Part shown: positions 41,991 to 50,502 of the stretch, in pieces
How positions within the stretch are numbered: the stretch's first letter is position 1
How the letters are laid out: each line of letters begins with the position of its first letter
DNA from: Streptomyces lycii
Lineage (GTDB): Bacteria > Actinomycetota > Actinomycetes > Streptomycetales > Streptomycetaceae
Direction of reading: 5' to 3'
DNA length: 64,000 nt
NCBI RefSeq assembly: GCF_009735685.1
Contig: NZ_WHPN01000254.1
Coordinates: 1 to 64,000 of the forward strand
Made by a program: the position numbers and the translations under genes
Notes under the pieces: generated by a model
The model's database searches: none
Told to the model about the DNA's origin: nothing
What the model saw: only the letters and a program-made list of their open reading frames with translations

Positions 41991-43214
41991 TCAGACGGCC
42001 TCGGCGTAGTCGGGCAGCACCAGTCCCGAGTGCGCCGCGCTCCTTTCCCGCGCGCCCGCCGCCGCCATGGCCTTCGCCGCCGCCCGCGGGTCGCGCACCA
42101 TCGCGTTGCGGGCCTGCAGTTCCTCCTGCGTCGCCGGCGCGACCACCGTGCCGCCGCCGGTGGCCAGCGCCTGGTTGCGTTCCGCGAAGGGCCGCGCCCG
42201 GCGCTCGTACGCCGCGAAGGCGTCCCGGTGGTCCGCGTGCGTGGCCAGTTCACCGGCCAGGACGTAAGCGCCGACGAGGGAGACGCTCGATCCCTGGCCG
42301 GAGAGGAACGACGTCGCGTGCGCCGCGTCGCCCGCCAGCGCGACGCGGCCGCGGGACCACGTGGGCAGCCGGATCTGGCTGACGATGTCACAGAAGAGAT
42401 CGTCGGCCTCCAGCATCGCGCCGACCAGGCGCGGCAGGTGCCAGACGCGTTCCGGGAAGCGCGCCGCGACCAGGTCGCGCTGCGCCCGCGGGTCACGGAA
42501 CGCTTCGAAGGGCGGGGTTTCGCGGGTGAAGGTGAGGAAGCCGTGCACCCGGCCGGACGGCTCGTGGGCGTAGAGGACGGCACCGCGTCCCGGGTCGTTC
42601 CAGACGACGCCCTCGTGTGCGAGCCCGAACTCGTTCGGCAGCGTGAAGCCCGCGAAGACGTGCCCCAGGTAGCGGTGGAACGGCTCCTCGGGGCCGAAGA
42701 CCAGCCGACGGGTGTTCGAGTGCAGTCCGTCCGCGCCGACCACGAGGTCGAAGGTGCGGCGTGCGCCGCTGCCGAAAACGACGTGCACGGCCTCCCCGTC
42801 GTCGTCCAGCGTCGCGATCGAGTCGCCGAAGAGGAACTCGACCCGGTCCCGCAGCGGCGCGCTCAGGGCGTCGGCCAGGTCCCCGCGCCGCACTTCGAGG
42901 TCGAGGCCAGCCGCTCCCCCGGTCAACTGCTCCGGCTGCACCGAGCCGACCGTCTCCCCCGCCGGGTCGACGAAGGTGATGCGCCGGGTGCCGACATGCG
43001 CCTCGCGCAGACGCGGCAGCAAACCCATGCGGGCGACGACTTCGCGGGCCGTGCCGCGTATGTCGATCGCGTATCCGCCACCGCGCACGGCGGCCGCCTT
43101 CTCGACGACGGTCACCTCGAAGCCGTACCGGTCGAGCCAGTACGCGAGCGCCGGGCCCGCGATGCTCGCTCCGGAGATCAGTACGCGGCGGGCGGGACGG
43201 GACGTGTTCCTCAT
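41991..43214 (-). CDS. FAD-dependent aromatic-type monooxygenase (TetX-like)
   Basis: 407 residues, single-component class A flavoprotein monooxygenase. FAD fingerprint VLISGASIAGPALAYWLDRYG, DG motif DLVVGADGLHSNTR, and the GD motif RVALAGDAAHATSFLSGQG. Related proteins inactivate tetracyclines or tailor polyketides; the substrate here is unknown. It is divergent from a MarR gene across a 170-bp gap that carries two matched inverted repeats, so drug-induced expression is plausible. Confidence 0.92.
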   Translation of the reverse strand: MRNTSRPARRVLISGASIAGPALAYWLDRYGFEVTVVEKAAAVRGGGYAIDIRGTAREVVARMGLLPRLREAHVGTRRITFVDPAGETVGSVQPEQLTGGAAGLDLEVRRGDLADALSAPLRDRVEFLFGDSIATLDDDGEAVHVVFGSGARRTFDLVVGADGLHSNTRRLVFGPEEPFHRYLGHVFAGFTLPNEFGLAHEGVVWNDPGRGAVLYAHEPSGRVHGFLTFTRETPPFEAFRDPRAQRDLVAARFPERVWHLPRLVGAMLEADDLFCDIVSQIRLPTWSRGRVALAGDAAHATSFLSGQGSSVSLVGAYVLAGELATHADHRDAFAAYERRARPFAERNQALATGGGTVVAPATQEELQARNAMVRDPRAAAKAMAAAGARERSAAHSGLVLPDYAEAV

Positions 43215-43285
43215 GGCTGCTCGCCTTTCCGCCGGGCCTGCCCCGGCCAGGAGGCGGTACGCACCAGGCCCAAGATGAAGATGCG

Positions 43286-43369
43286 TACCTCAGGTATCCT
43301 TATGGCGGCCGTGCGGCACCCCTGCCGCCGTCCGTCCGCTCCCACGATATAGATACCTCACTCAGGTAT
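43286..43369. promoter_or_regulatory. two MarR-type operators with TACCT/AGGTA arms
   Basis: TACCTCAGGTA at 43286-43296 and ATACCTCACTCAGGTAT at 43353-43369, both in the gap between the divergent FAD monooxygenase and MarR genes; the second lies 15 bp before the MarR start. Good candidates for MarR binding. Confidence 0.7.
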
Positions 43370-43384
43370 GCAAACGGAGGTGTC

Positions 43385-43897
43385 ATGCCGCCCGAGACCC
43401 CCGGGGCGCCCGTACCGGAGGATCCCCACTCCGGCCTGCTCGCCGTGCTCCCCCGGATCACCCAGCTCAGCGCGGCCATCACCAAGGGCCGGCTGGTCGA
43501 ACGCGCCACCGAGCACGCCGGGCTGGCCCGCGAGCGCCCCGCCATGGGGGTGCTGGTGTCCCTTCGCACGGCGGGCGCGCCGCTGCGCATCGGTGAGATC
43601 GCCGACCGCATGCAGGTGGTGGGCCCGCACGTCACCCGTCAGGTCCAGATCCTGGAGAAACGCGGGCTCGTACGACGCGTCGCCGACCCGCACGACCGCC
43701 GGGTGAGCCTCATCGAACCGACCGGTGCGGGCACGGAGGCGGCCAACCGGTACGCGACCTTCGTGCTCGGCTGGTTCGCCGAGACGCTCGCCGACTGGCC
43801 GCAGCAGGACCGCGACGACCTCGCCCGCCTCCTCGCCCGTCTCGCCGACGACGTGACGGCCCGGCTGACACGGGGGGACGCGGACGGGGATGACTGA
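43385..43897 (+). CDS. MarR-family transcriptional regulator
   Basis: 170 residues. Winged helix with LRIGEIADRMQVVGPHVTRQ (recognition helix) and a wing ending VADPHDRRVSLIEPT. Divergent from the FAD monooxygenase and very likely its repressor through the AGGTA repeats. ATG 43385 has a GGAGGTGTC ribosome site that overlaps the end of the promoter-proximal operator region. Confidence 0.93.
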   Translation: MPPETPGAPVPEDPHSGLLAVLPRITQLSAAITKGRLVERATEHAGLARERPAMGVLVSLRTAGAPLRIGEIADRMQVVGPHVTRQVQILEKRGLVRRVADPHDRRVSLIEPTGAGTEAANRYATFVLGWFAETLADWPQQDRDDLARLLARLADDVTARLTRGDADGDD

Positions 43898-44200
43898 CAC
43901 TCCGGGCGCACCCGGCACCCGGCTCCCGCGCGTCCCGGCGGCCCCCGCCACACGTCGCGCCCACGGCCTCCGGCCGGGGCCCGCGCGGGACCGGCGCACT
44001 CCCGGATCGGGCGTCGCCGTGGTGAAGGCGGCAAGACCGGTGTAGCGTCAGGGGCAGCTGTCATGGTTCCGAAGTACCCGTCGCCCGTGAGCGCGAGTTC
44101 ACGGGCGATTACGCTGTTCAGCGCCTCTGAGGACCAGGGCGATCACCTCCGGCTTCCCGCGCGTGCGGGAAACCGACCTCGAGTCCTTTTGGAGGACAGT
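43898..44200. other. 303-bp region including the cold-shock gene leader
   Basis: Holds the promoter and a long 5' leader of the cold-shock gene. TTCCCGC-GCGT-GCGGGAA at about 44153-44170 can form a hairpin just before the TTTTGGAGGAC ribosome site. Such leaders control csp translation by temperature in other bacteria. Confidence 0.5.
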
Positions 44201-44404
44201 ATGGCCAGCGGAACCGTCAAGTGGTTCAACTCGGAAAAGGGCTTCGGCTTCATCGAGCAGGACGGCGGCGGCGCCGACGTCTTCGCCCACTACTCGAACA
44301 TCGCCGCGCAGGGCTTCCGTGAGCTCCAGGAAGGCCAGAAGGTGAACTTCGACGTCACCCAGGGCCAGAAGGGCCCGCAGGCGGAGAACATCACCCCCGC
44401 CTGA
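44201..44404 (+). CDS. cold-shock protein, CspA family
   Basis: 67-residue OB-fold single-strand nucleic acid chaperone. RNP1 is KGFGFIEQ and RNP2 is VFAHYSN, and the start [16 protein letters not shown] is typical of streptomycete Csp. Strong GGAGG site. Followed by an 18-bp-stem terminator. The next plus-strand gene is a fatty-acid desaturase, so two cold-adaptation functions lie close together. Confidence 0.97.
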   Translation: MASGTVKWFNSEKGFGFIEQDGGGADVFAHYSNIAAQGFRELQEGQKVNFDVTQGQKGPQAENITPA

Positions 44405-44415
44405 TCCGCGTCCGT

Positions 44416-44453
44416 ACGGAGCCCGCCCGGCGAGTTCGCCGGGCGGGCTCCGT
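44416..44453 (+). terminator. strong hairpin terminator after the cold-shock gene
   Basis: Eighteen-bp perfect stem ACGGAGCCCGCCCGGCGA / TCGCCGGGCGGGCTCCGT with a 2-nt loop, 11 bp past the stop codon. Confidence 0.9.
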
Positions 44454-44530
44454 CCGTTCCGGGCCGGGGCCCGCCGCGGGCGCCGTCCCGGCCGCGCCGT
44501 ACGTGCCGGGAACCGCCCGGTGCCCCGGTT

Positions 44531-44803
44531 CTAGGAGCCGCCGGCCCCGTGCCTGCGCACGCGCTCGGCCAGCGGCAGGGGCGTCTCGTCCAGACCGCCG
44601 ACCGAGCCGCTCGCCATGCGCGCGCATGTGCCGTGGCAGGCGAGGAGCTGCTTGTCGTCGCGGTGGGAGACCACCGCCACCTCCTGACCGGAAGCGTCGC
44701 GGTAGTCGGTTCCGCAGATGAGGCAGGCCAGCCCGGAGAGCATCTCCGGGGTCGGCCCGGAGCGGCCTCGCCGGCGGCCGGAGATCGATTCCTGTGAATA
44801 CAT
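44531..44803 (-). CDS. small protein with two Cys clusters
   Basis: 90 residues from ATG 44803. It contains LACLICGTDYRD and LLACHGTCARM, which together give four Cys plus a His that could bind one zinc. The middle, GQEVAVVSHRDDKQ, looks like strands between the two knuckles. Family not known to me. An AGAGGA site lies somewhat far (about 11 nt) from the start. Position between the cold-shock and desaturase genes, opposite strand. Confidence 0.6.
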   Translation of the reverse strand: MYSQESISGRRRGRSGPTPEMLSGLACLICGTDYRDASGQEVAVVSHRDDKQLLACHGTCARMASGSVGGLDETPLPLAERVRRHGAGGS

Positions 44804-45396
44804 GCGTCCGCATCCTCTTGATCGGTTCTGGGCCGTGCTCATCGGTTCGGAGCCGCACCGGCCGGGCCTGACGTGCTGATCGGCTCGGGGGCGGACGCCG
44901 GCTGCCGAAGGGTCCCGGAGGCATCCCGGCGGCCGGGACATCCGTTCGGGCCGCGAGCGGGACCGGGTACGGGAGGGGCGTGGCCGTACGAGCCACGAGA
45001 CATGGTGCGGCTCTTTTCCGGCCGGGTTCTCCGCGCTGCGCCGGCCTGTGCCGTTCTGCGGGGGCGACGCCGAAACGGGAACGGCGTGCAGGGTGCGCTC
45101 GTGCCGCAACCGTACTCCCCTCCGGCCCCCGGCACGTGCCACGCGCGCCCTCCGGAACCGCCGCCGGAAGCACCGTCGGCGCCCTTCCCGCCCGGGTGGG
45201 AACAATGCCGGCGCACCGGACGTTGTTCAGGTGGTTGTAGTTGGAGTTTGCAGACGTGGAAGCGCCCGCGGAGTTCTGTCGCGGGCGTTCTGTCGTTTCG
45301 GGCCTGTTCGTGCTGCATCCGCTTTTGCCGTACGGGCCGCCCGCGCCCGGCGCCTCGCGCCGGTGACGCCGGCCCGCACATCCCGGAGGGACACCC
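44804..45396. other. 593-bp intergenic region with long leader of the desaturase gene
   Basis: No gene supported. Between 45220 and 45300 the sequence is less GC-rich and contains GTTGTAGTTGGAGTTTGC, followed by a hairpin GCCCGCG / CGCGGGC (about 45268-45291). This could be a structured 5' leader or promoter of the desaturase gene. Confidence 0.5.
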
Positions 45397-46500
45397 GTGA
45401 GCACTGACACCGTCAACCTGGACACCGGTCCGCCGCCGCCCCGGCCCCCGGAGGCCGACAGCTCCCCTCCGAGGGCCCGGGGCAGCGACTACGCCGCGCT
45501 CTCCCGTGAGGTCAAGCGGAGCGGGCTGCTGAAGCGGCGGCCGGGCTACTACTCCGCCAAGGTGGGCGTGAACCTCCTCCTGCTGGCCGCCGGGTGGACC
45601 GCGTTCGTACTGATCGGGCAGTCCTGGTGGCAGTTGCTCACCGCCGCCTTCCTCGCCGTGATGTTCACCCAGACCGGCTTCATCGGGCACGACGCGGGAC
45701 ACCACCAGATCGCCGGTTCCAAGCGCGTCAACAACCTGCTCGGCCGCGTGCACGCCGATCTGCTGATCGGCCTCAGCTACGGCTGGTGGATCACCAAGCA
45801 CAACCGGCACCACTCGCACCCGAACCACATCGACCGCGACCCCGACATCGCCGACGGGGCCATCGCCTTCACCGAGGACCATGCCCGCGTCCGCAGCGGG
45901 GCGTACGCGTGGCTGGCCCGCCACCAGGCCTGGCTGTTCTTCCCGATGCTGCTGCTCGAAGGGCTCGCCCTGCACGTCGCCGGTGTCCGGGCCCTGCTCG
46001 ACCGCACCGGCACGGCGACCTCGCGGAGGACCAAGGTGGCCGAGGCCGGCCTGCTCACGGCGCACATCGGCGGCTATCTCGCCGCGCTGTTCCTGGTCCT
46101 GACTCCCCTTCAGGCCGTCGTGTTCCTGCTCGTGCACCAGGGGCTGTTCGGCCTGTACATGGGCTGCTCGTTCGCCCCGAACCACAAGGGCATGGCGATG
46201 TTCGGCAAGGACGACAAGGTGGACTTCCTGCGCCGGCAGGTGCTGACGTCACGCAACATCCGCGGCCACCGGCTCACCGACTTCGCGCTCGGCGGGCTCA
46301 ACTACCAGATCGAGCACCACCTGTTCCCGTCGATGCCGCGGCCCAGCCTGCGCCATGCCCAGGAACTCGTGCGCGACTACTGCGCCCGGCACGGCATCGC
46401 ATACCACGAGACCGGGCTCTTCGACTCGTACGCCCAGGTGCTGCGGCACCTCCACTCGGTGGCCGGCCCGCTGCGCCTGCGCCCCGAGCTGGAGTACTGA
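45397..46500 (+). CDS. membrane fatty-acid desaturase (acyl-lipid/acyl-CoA type)
   Basis: 367 residues. Di-iron histidine boxes HDAGHH (~residue 105), HNRHHSHPN (~residue 135) and QIEHH (~residue 310) mark the delta-6/linoleoyl-CoA-desaturase-like family. Two pairs of hydrophobic hairpins (LLLLAAGWTAFVLIG, LLTAAFLAVMF, AALFLVLTPLQAVVFLLV) fit the membrane topology. It introduces double bonds into acyl chains to keep membranes fluid, probably with a ferredoxin. GTG start at 45397 follows GGAGGG. Confidence 0.93.
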   Translation: MSTDTVNLDTGPPPPRPPEADSSPPRARGSDYAALSREVKRSGLLKRRPGYYSAKVGVNLLLLAAGWTAFVLIGQSWWQLLTAAFLAVMFTQTGFIGHDAGHHQIAGSKRVNNLLGRVHADLLIGLSYGWWITKHNRHHSHPNHIDRDPDIADGAIAFTEDHARVRSGAYAWLARHQAWLFFPMLLLEGLALHVAGVRALLDRTGTATSRRTKVAEAGLLTAHIGGYLAALFLVLTPLQAVVFLLVHQGLFGLYMGCSFAPNHKGMAMFGKDDKVDFLRRQVLTSRNIRGHRLTDFALGGLNYQIEHHLFPSMPRPSLRHAQELVRDYCARHGIAYHETGLFDSYAQVLRHLHSVAGPLRLRPELEY

Positions 46501-46642
46501 CCGCACCGCCGCTCCCGGCACCGTCCCGGAGGACCGGCGCGAACCCCGGCCGGGCGGCGGGCCCGGTACCGGGATGAAGCGCCCACCGAGGCCCCCGCTG
46601 ACCCGCTCGCCGCGGGGCACGCTCGCCGCGGGGCGGCCGCGG

Positions 46643-47521
46643 TCAGGTGCGCCGGGCGGCCCAGACCGAGCGCTCGGTGCGCACCGTCAGGTCGCCGCGG
46701 CGCAGGATGCTCCGCGGTCCGTCGGTGTCGAGCAGCTGGTCGAGGACGGCCAGGTCCTCGGCCGCCAGGGCCGGGGCGGCGCCGTCGCGCACCCGGCGCA
46801 GGCTGCCGAGCGCGTAGCGGCCCACCGCGTCGGTGTGGGGCGGGCCGATGTTCACGCTCACCGTGCGTTCGTCCTCGACGGTGAAGCCGGCCGCGGTCAG
46901 CTGAGGGCCCCAGTCGGCGCCCCGGTGCGGCATGTGCTCGGCGAGGTGCCGGTCGAGAGCGGCGTGGCAGCGCTCCTCGAGACCGGGACGGTCCTCCGGC
47001 GCGTCCTCGGGCAGGAAGCGCGGGAAGCCGGCCAGCTCGACGACGGCGAACAGGCCGCCCGGGGCGAGGGTGTCGTGGACTTGCCGCAGCGTGTGGCCGG
47101 GATCGGCCATGTGGTGCATGGAGGCCGAGGCCCACACCAGTTGCGGGGTGCCGAGGTCGGGCCATGCCGTGTCGAGGTCGGCCAGGACGGTGTGCACCCG
47201 GTCGGCGAGACCCGCTGCCGCGGCCTTCTCGCGGAGCCGTCGCAGGTGGCCGGCCGAGGTGTCGACCGCCGTCACCTCGGCCCCGGGGAAGCGCTCGAGC
47301 AGGGCGAAGGTGCCCGTCCCGGTTCCCGAGCCGAGATCCACGATGTGCCGGGGCGCGGCTTCGACGGGCAGCCAGGCGGTGATGGAGGCGATGTGCCCGG
47401 CGAGGACTTCCGCGTCCAGCTCGAGAATCTCGGCCTGGCCGTCGGCGTCCAGGCCCTGTCCGTGCCGGTGGGCCGCGTGCGCGCCGTGGTCGTGGGGCGC
47501 GTGCGGGGATGTGTGTGTCAT
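46643..47521 (-). CDS. class I SAM-dependent methyltransferase
   Basis: 292 residues. SAM-binding motif I is HIVDLGSGTGTGTFALLERF, the acidic residue of motif II is in AEVTAVDTSAG, and the loop WASASMHHMADP follows motif IV. The N-terminal ~30 residues are His-rich (PHDHGAHAAHRHGQG), a possible metal-binding tail. Substrate unknown. A 14-bp palindrome sits 40 bp upstream of the ATG at 47521. The neighbouring XRE-cupin gene on the same strand may regulate it. Confidence 0.88.
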   Translation of the reverse strand: MTHTSPHAPHDHGAHAAHRHGQGLDADGQAEILELDAEVLAGHIASITAWLPVEAAPRHIVDLGSGTGTGTFALLERFPGAEVTAVDTSAGHLRRLREKAAAAGLADRVHTVLADLDTAWPDLGTPQLVWASASMHHMADPGHTLRQVHDTLAPGGLFAVVELAGFPRFLPEDAPEDRPGLEERCHAALDRHLAEHMPHRGADWGPQLTAAGFTVEDERTVSVNIGPPHTDAVGRYALGSLRRVRDGAAPALAAEDLAVLDQLLDTDGPRSILRRGDLTVRTERSVWAARRT

Positions 47522-47561
47522 GGCGCCCACGCTAGGAGCATCATGCGCTTGCGGCACGATC

Positions 47562-47575
47562 CCTTTCGCGAAAGG
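47562..47575. promoter_or_regulatory. palindrome CCTTTCGCGAAAGG before the methyltransferase
   Basis: Perfect 14-bp palindrome, 41 bp upstream of the methyltransferase start and 100 bp past the XRE gene stop. Candidate operator. Confidence 0.5.
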
Positions 47576-47677
47576 CAAGTCATGGGCGGTCCGGCCTGCC
47601 GACGGCGCAAGCGGCTCGCTCCTGCCTCGCGCCGCGGTCCGCCCCGTGCGAGGCGGCGCGGTCCCACGCGGACCCGG

Positions 47678-48271
47678 TCACGGCGACGGCGGGCCCGCCT
47701 CCCCGGTGCCCTCGCGCCGCTGGTGTCCGCGGCGGGCGTCGCGGTCGAAGATGCCCAGGATCTCGCAGGGCCCGCCTTCGGCGCCGATGGCGTGCGGGAG
47801 CATCGTGGGGAACTCGGCGGCCTGGTTGGCCTCCATCCGGAAGCGGCTGTTGCCCAGCATCAGGACCGCCGTGCCGGAGAGCACGACGAGCCATTCACGG
47901 CCGGGATGGGCGCGCATGCGCGCGGGGCTGTCGGGCGGCGGGTTCGTCATGCGCTGGCGTACGACCGTCATGCCGGGGTCCGCGCGGACGGGCCACCGCA
48001 TCAGATCATGGGCGGCGTCGATCACCGGGCTGGTGATGACGTCGTCGGCGGCCGTCTCGACCAGCTGGTCGAGCGAGGTGTCCAGGGCGCGCGCCAGGGT
48101 GACGAGCTGGTCCAGGGCGAGGCGGCGCCGGCCGTTCTCGATCCGGCTGAGAGTGGACGGGCTGAGCCTGGCGCGGGTGGCCAGCTCGTCCAGGGACCAG
48201 CCCTGCGCCACGCGCAGAGCGCGGATCCGTTTGCGTACCAGGCTGTCGATCTCGCCATCATCTTGCGTCAT
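47678..48271 (-). CDS. XRE-family regulator with C-terminal cupin
   Basis: 197 residues from ATG 48271 (ATG 48280 also possible). HTH_3 domain: IRALRVAQGWSLDELATRARLSPSTLSRIENGRR is split across helices 1-4 at about residues 15-50; the cupin barrel follows at about 110-185 with EWLVVLSGTAVLMLG. This architecture senses small molecules. It is divergent from the thioredoxin-reductase-like gene across 94 bp, where ATGCC and GCAT half-sites occur, and is its likely regulator. Confidence 0.9.
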   Translation of the reverse strand: MTQDDGEIDSLVRKRIRALRVAQGWSLDELATRARLSPSTLSRIENGRRRLALDQLVTLARALDTSLDQLVETAADDVITSPVIDAAHDLMRWPVRADPGMTVVRQRMTNPPPDSPARMRAHPGREWLVVLSGTAVLMLGNSRFRMEANQAAEFPTMLPHAIGAEGGPCEILGIFDRDARRGHQRREGTGEAGPPSP

Positions 48272-48365
48272 GAGCAACATCGTATGCCACCTACGCAAAG
48301 CATGCCTAGGGTGAAAGCACGGAAGGGCCCGCCGGGCCCGCTCGCCGCGTAGAGAGGTCCATCCC

Positions 48366-49382
48366 ATGACTGTGACGACTGCCGAACCCGTCGACACCCT
48401 GCCCGCGCCCGGCGAGACGGTCGACGCCGTGGTGATCGGCGGCGGCGCCGCCGGGCTGAACGGCGCCCTCATGCTCGCCCGCTCCCGCCGCTCCGTCGTC
48501 GTGGTCGACAGCGGCACCCCGCGCAACGCCCCGGCCGAGGGCGTGCACGGGCTGCTCGGTCTGGACGGCACACCGCCGGCCGAACTGCTGCGCACCGGCC
48601 GCGAAGAAGTACGCCGCTACGGAGGGAGGGTGGTGACCGGCGAGGTCGTCGCCGCAGTCGCTGCCGCCCCGTCCGCCGAGGGGGATCCGCGCTTCACCGT
48701 CACCCTGGCCGGCGGCGGCAGCCTGCACGCGCGACGGCTGCTGGTCGCCACCGGCCTGCGGGACGAGCTGCCCGGCATCCCCGGCCTGGCCCGGCACTGG
48801 GGACACGGCGTGGTCCACTGCCCGTACTGCCACGGCTGGGAGGTGCGCGACGAACCCATCGGCGTCCTGGCCGTGGGCCCCGCCTCCGTCCACCACGCGC
48901 TGCTGTTCCGCCAGCTGACCGACGACCTGGTCTACTTCGCCCGCGGGACGGCCCTGGACGAGGAGACCCGGGCACGGTTCGCCGCCCGCGGCATCCGGGT
49001 CGTCGACGGGCCGGTGGCCTCGGTCGAGTCCACCGCGGCCGGCGGTGTCGCCGGTGTGCGCCTGGAGGACGGTCGGACCGTGGCCCGCCGCGTCCTCGCC
49101 GTCGCGACCACCATGCAGGCCCGCTCCGACGGCCTGGACGGCCTCAACCTGCCGACGCGGGACCTGCCGGGCGGCATGGGCCGCCACTTCGCCGCCGGTA
49201 CGGCCGGCAGCACGGAGGTGCCCGGTGTGTGGGTGGCGGGCAACGCCGCCGACCTGTCGGCCCAGGTCGGCGCCTCGGCCGCGGCCGGCGCCCTGGCCGG
49301 TGCCCACATGAACGCCGACCTGGCCGCCGCCGACACCGACGCGGCGCTCGCCGCCGCACAGCGCGCCACGGTCGGCGCATAG
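48366..49382 (+). CDS. thioredoxin-reductase-like FAD/NAD(P) oxidoreductase
   Basis: 338 residues. FAD motif VVIGGGAAGLNGALMLARS, redox-active pair in HCPYCHGWE (CxxC, as in TrxB), and the C-terminal FAD contact GVWVAGNAADLSAQVG. The usual NAD(P) GxGxxG motif of TrxB is degenerate here (LAVGPASVHHAL), suggesting a different electron donor, as in the diflavin or DDOR-like enzymes, or holomycin/gliotoxin-type dithiol oxidases. Divergent from the XRE-cupin gene. Confidence 0.88.
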   Translation: MTVTTAEPVDTLPAPGETVDAVVIGGGAAGLNGALMLARSRRSVVVVDSGTPRNAPAEGVHGLLGLDGTPPAELLRTGREEVRRYGGRVVTGEVVAAVAAAPSAEGDPRFTVTLAGGGSLHARRLLVATGLRDELPGIPGLARHWGHGVVHCPYCHGWEVRDEPIGVLAVGPASVHHALLFRQLTDDLVYFARGTALDEETRARFAARGIRVVDGPVASVESTAAGGVAGVRLEDGRTVARRVLAVATTMQARSDGLDGLNLPTRDLPGGMGRHFAAGTAGSTEVPGVWVAGNAADLSAQVGASAAAGALAGAHMNADLAAADTDAALAAAQRATVGA

Positions 49383-49884
49383 GCGCTGGGTACGCTCTCC
49401 CGGCGCCCCCGCCGCGGAGCCCGGCGGCCGCCGGCCGGACCTCGCGTGCGGGGCCGGTTCACCGGCCGCCCGGCCCGGGGCGACGCGAGACCGGCGTACG
49501 CACGTCCCGCGGCGGACGGAGAACACCACCGCCGGCCCCGCGCAGGGGCGCCCGGAGGAGTTCCCTGCGCCCTCGTTCCCGTTCCCGCCCTGCCGTCTGA
49601 CGGGGCGACCGGTGCCGGGGCGCCCCGTCAAGCACACCCGCGCCGGCGTTCCCCGGCCGCGCGGCACGGAACGGAGGGCGGCGCGCCTCCTGCCCGACTC
49701 CGCGAGCGCGCGTCCGTCCCGGCGCGCGGCCTCACTTCGGTCGCGCAGGTCGGGACGCACGCGGCACCGGCCCGCTCCCTTCCGGCGGGCGCGCCGGGCC
49801 CGCCGGTGACGGCCGCTCGCCGCGGACCGGCTCGCGGGCGGAAAATCCCTACCGCGGTGGCCGGTGAGGACGGAGACTCGTCCC
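49383..49884. other. 502-bp intergenic region
   Basis: Nothing I can support. GC-rich throughout, with only compositional open frames. Confidence 0.4.
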
Positions 49885-50502
49885 ATGGCTGATATGGCGT
49901 CGTTCCGGGATGCGGTTACCGCGTGGGCCGCCGGGGGTCCCGGCGGCCCCGCACGCGAGCTGGCAGCGCGACTGCCCGTACGGGCCGTGGTGCTGCTCGA
50001 AGGGCCCAGCGACGCCGCGGCGGTCGACGCGCTGGCCGGGAGCCGCGGCCGGGACCTGGCTGCGGAGGGAATCTGCGTGCTGCCGATGGGCGGAGCGATG
50101 AGCGTCGGCCGCTTCACCCACCTCCTCGGGCCGCCCGGCCTGGACCTGCGCATCACGGGGCTGTGCGACGAGGCGGAGCGCCGCTACTACGCCCGCGGCT
50201 GGGAGCGGGCCGGCGCGGCCGGGCAGGAGTTCTTCGTCTGCGCGGCCGACCTGGAGGACGAACTCATCCGCGCGCTGGGCGTGCCACGGGTGGAGGAACT
50301 CGTCCGGGCGGAGGGCGACCTGCGCGCCCTGCAGACCTTCCTGCGCCAGCCCGCGCAGCAGGGCCGCACCTCACAGCAGCAGCTGCGGCGCTTCCTCGGC
50401 ACGAAGAAGGGGCGCAAGATCCGCTACGGCCGCGTCCTCGTCGAAGCGCTGACCCCCGACGGCATACCCGCCCCGCTCGACGAGCTGCTCACGAGGCTCT
50501 GA
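49885..50502 (+). CDS. TOPRIM-domain protein (OLD-family nuclease-like)
   Basis: 205 residues. The TOPRIM fold is indicated by VVLLEGPSDAAAVDALA (conserved Glu) and GLCDEAERRYY (acidic DxxE-like motif), followed by FFVCAADLEDELIRALG, a feature of the TOPRIM part of OLD-family ATP-dependent endonucleases. The ATPase half is absent, so it is a stand-alone TOPRIM protein. ATG 49885 is favoured (GGAG ahead), GTG 49864 is possible. Its 3' end overlaps the convergent MFS gene by 14 bp. Confidence 0.85.
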   Translation: MADMASFRDAVTAWAAGGPGGPARELAARLPVRAVVLLEGPSDAAAVDALAGSRGRDLAAEGICVLPMGGAMSVGRFTHLLGPPGLDLRITGLCDEAERRYYARGWERAGAAGQEFFVCAADLEDELIRALGVPRVEELVRAEGDLRALQTFLRQPAQQGRTSQQQLRRFLGTKKGRKIRYGRVLVEALTPDGIPAPLDELLTRL

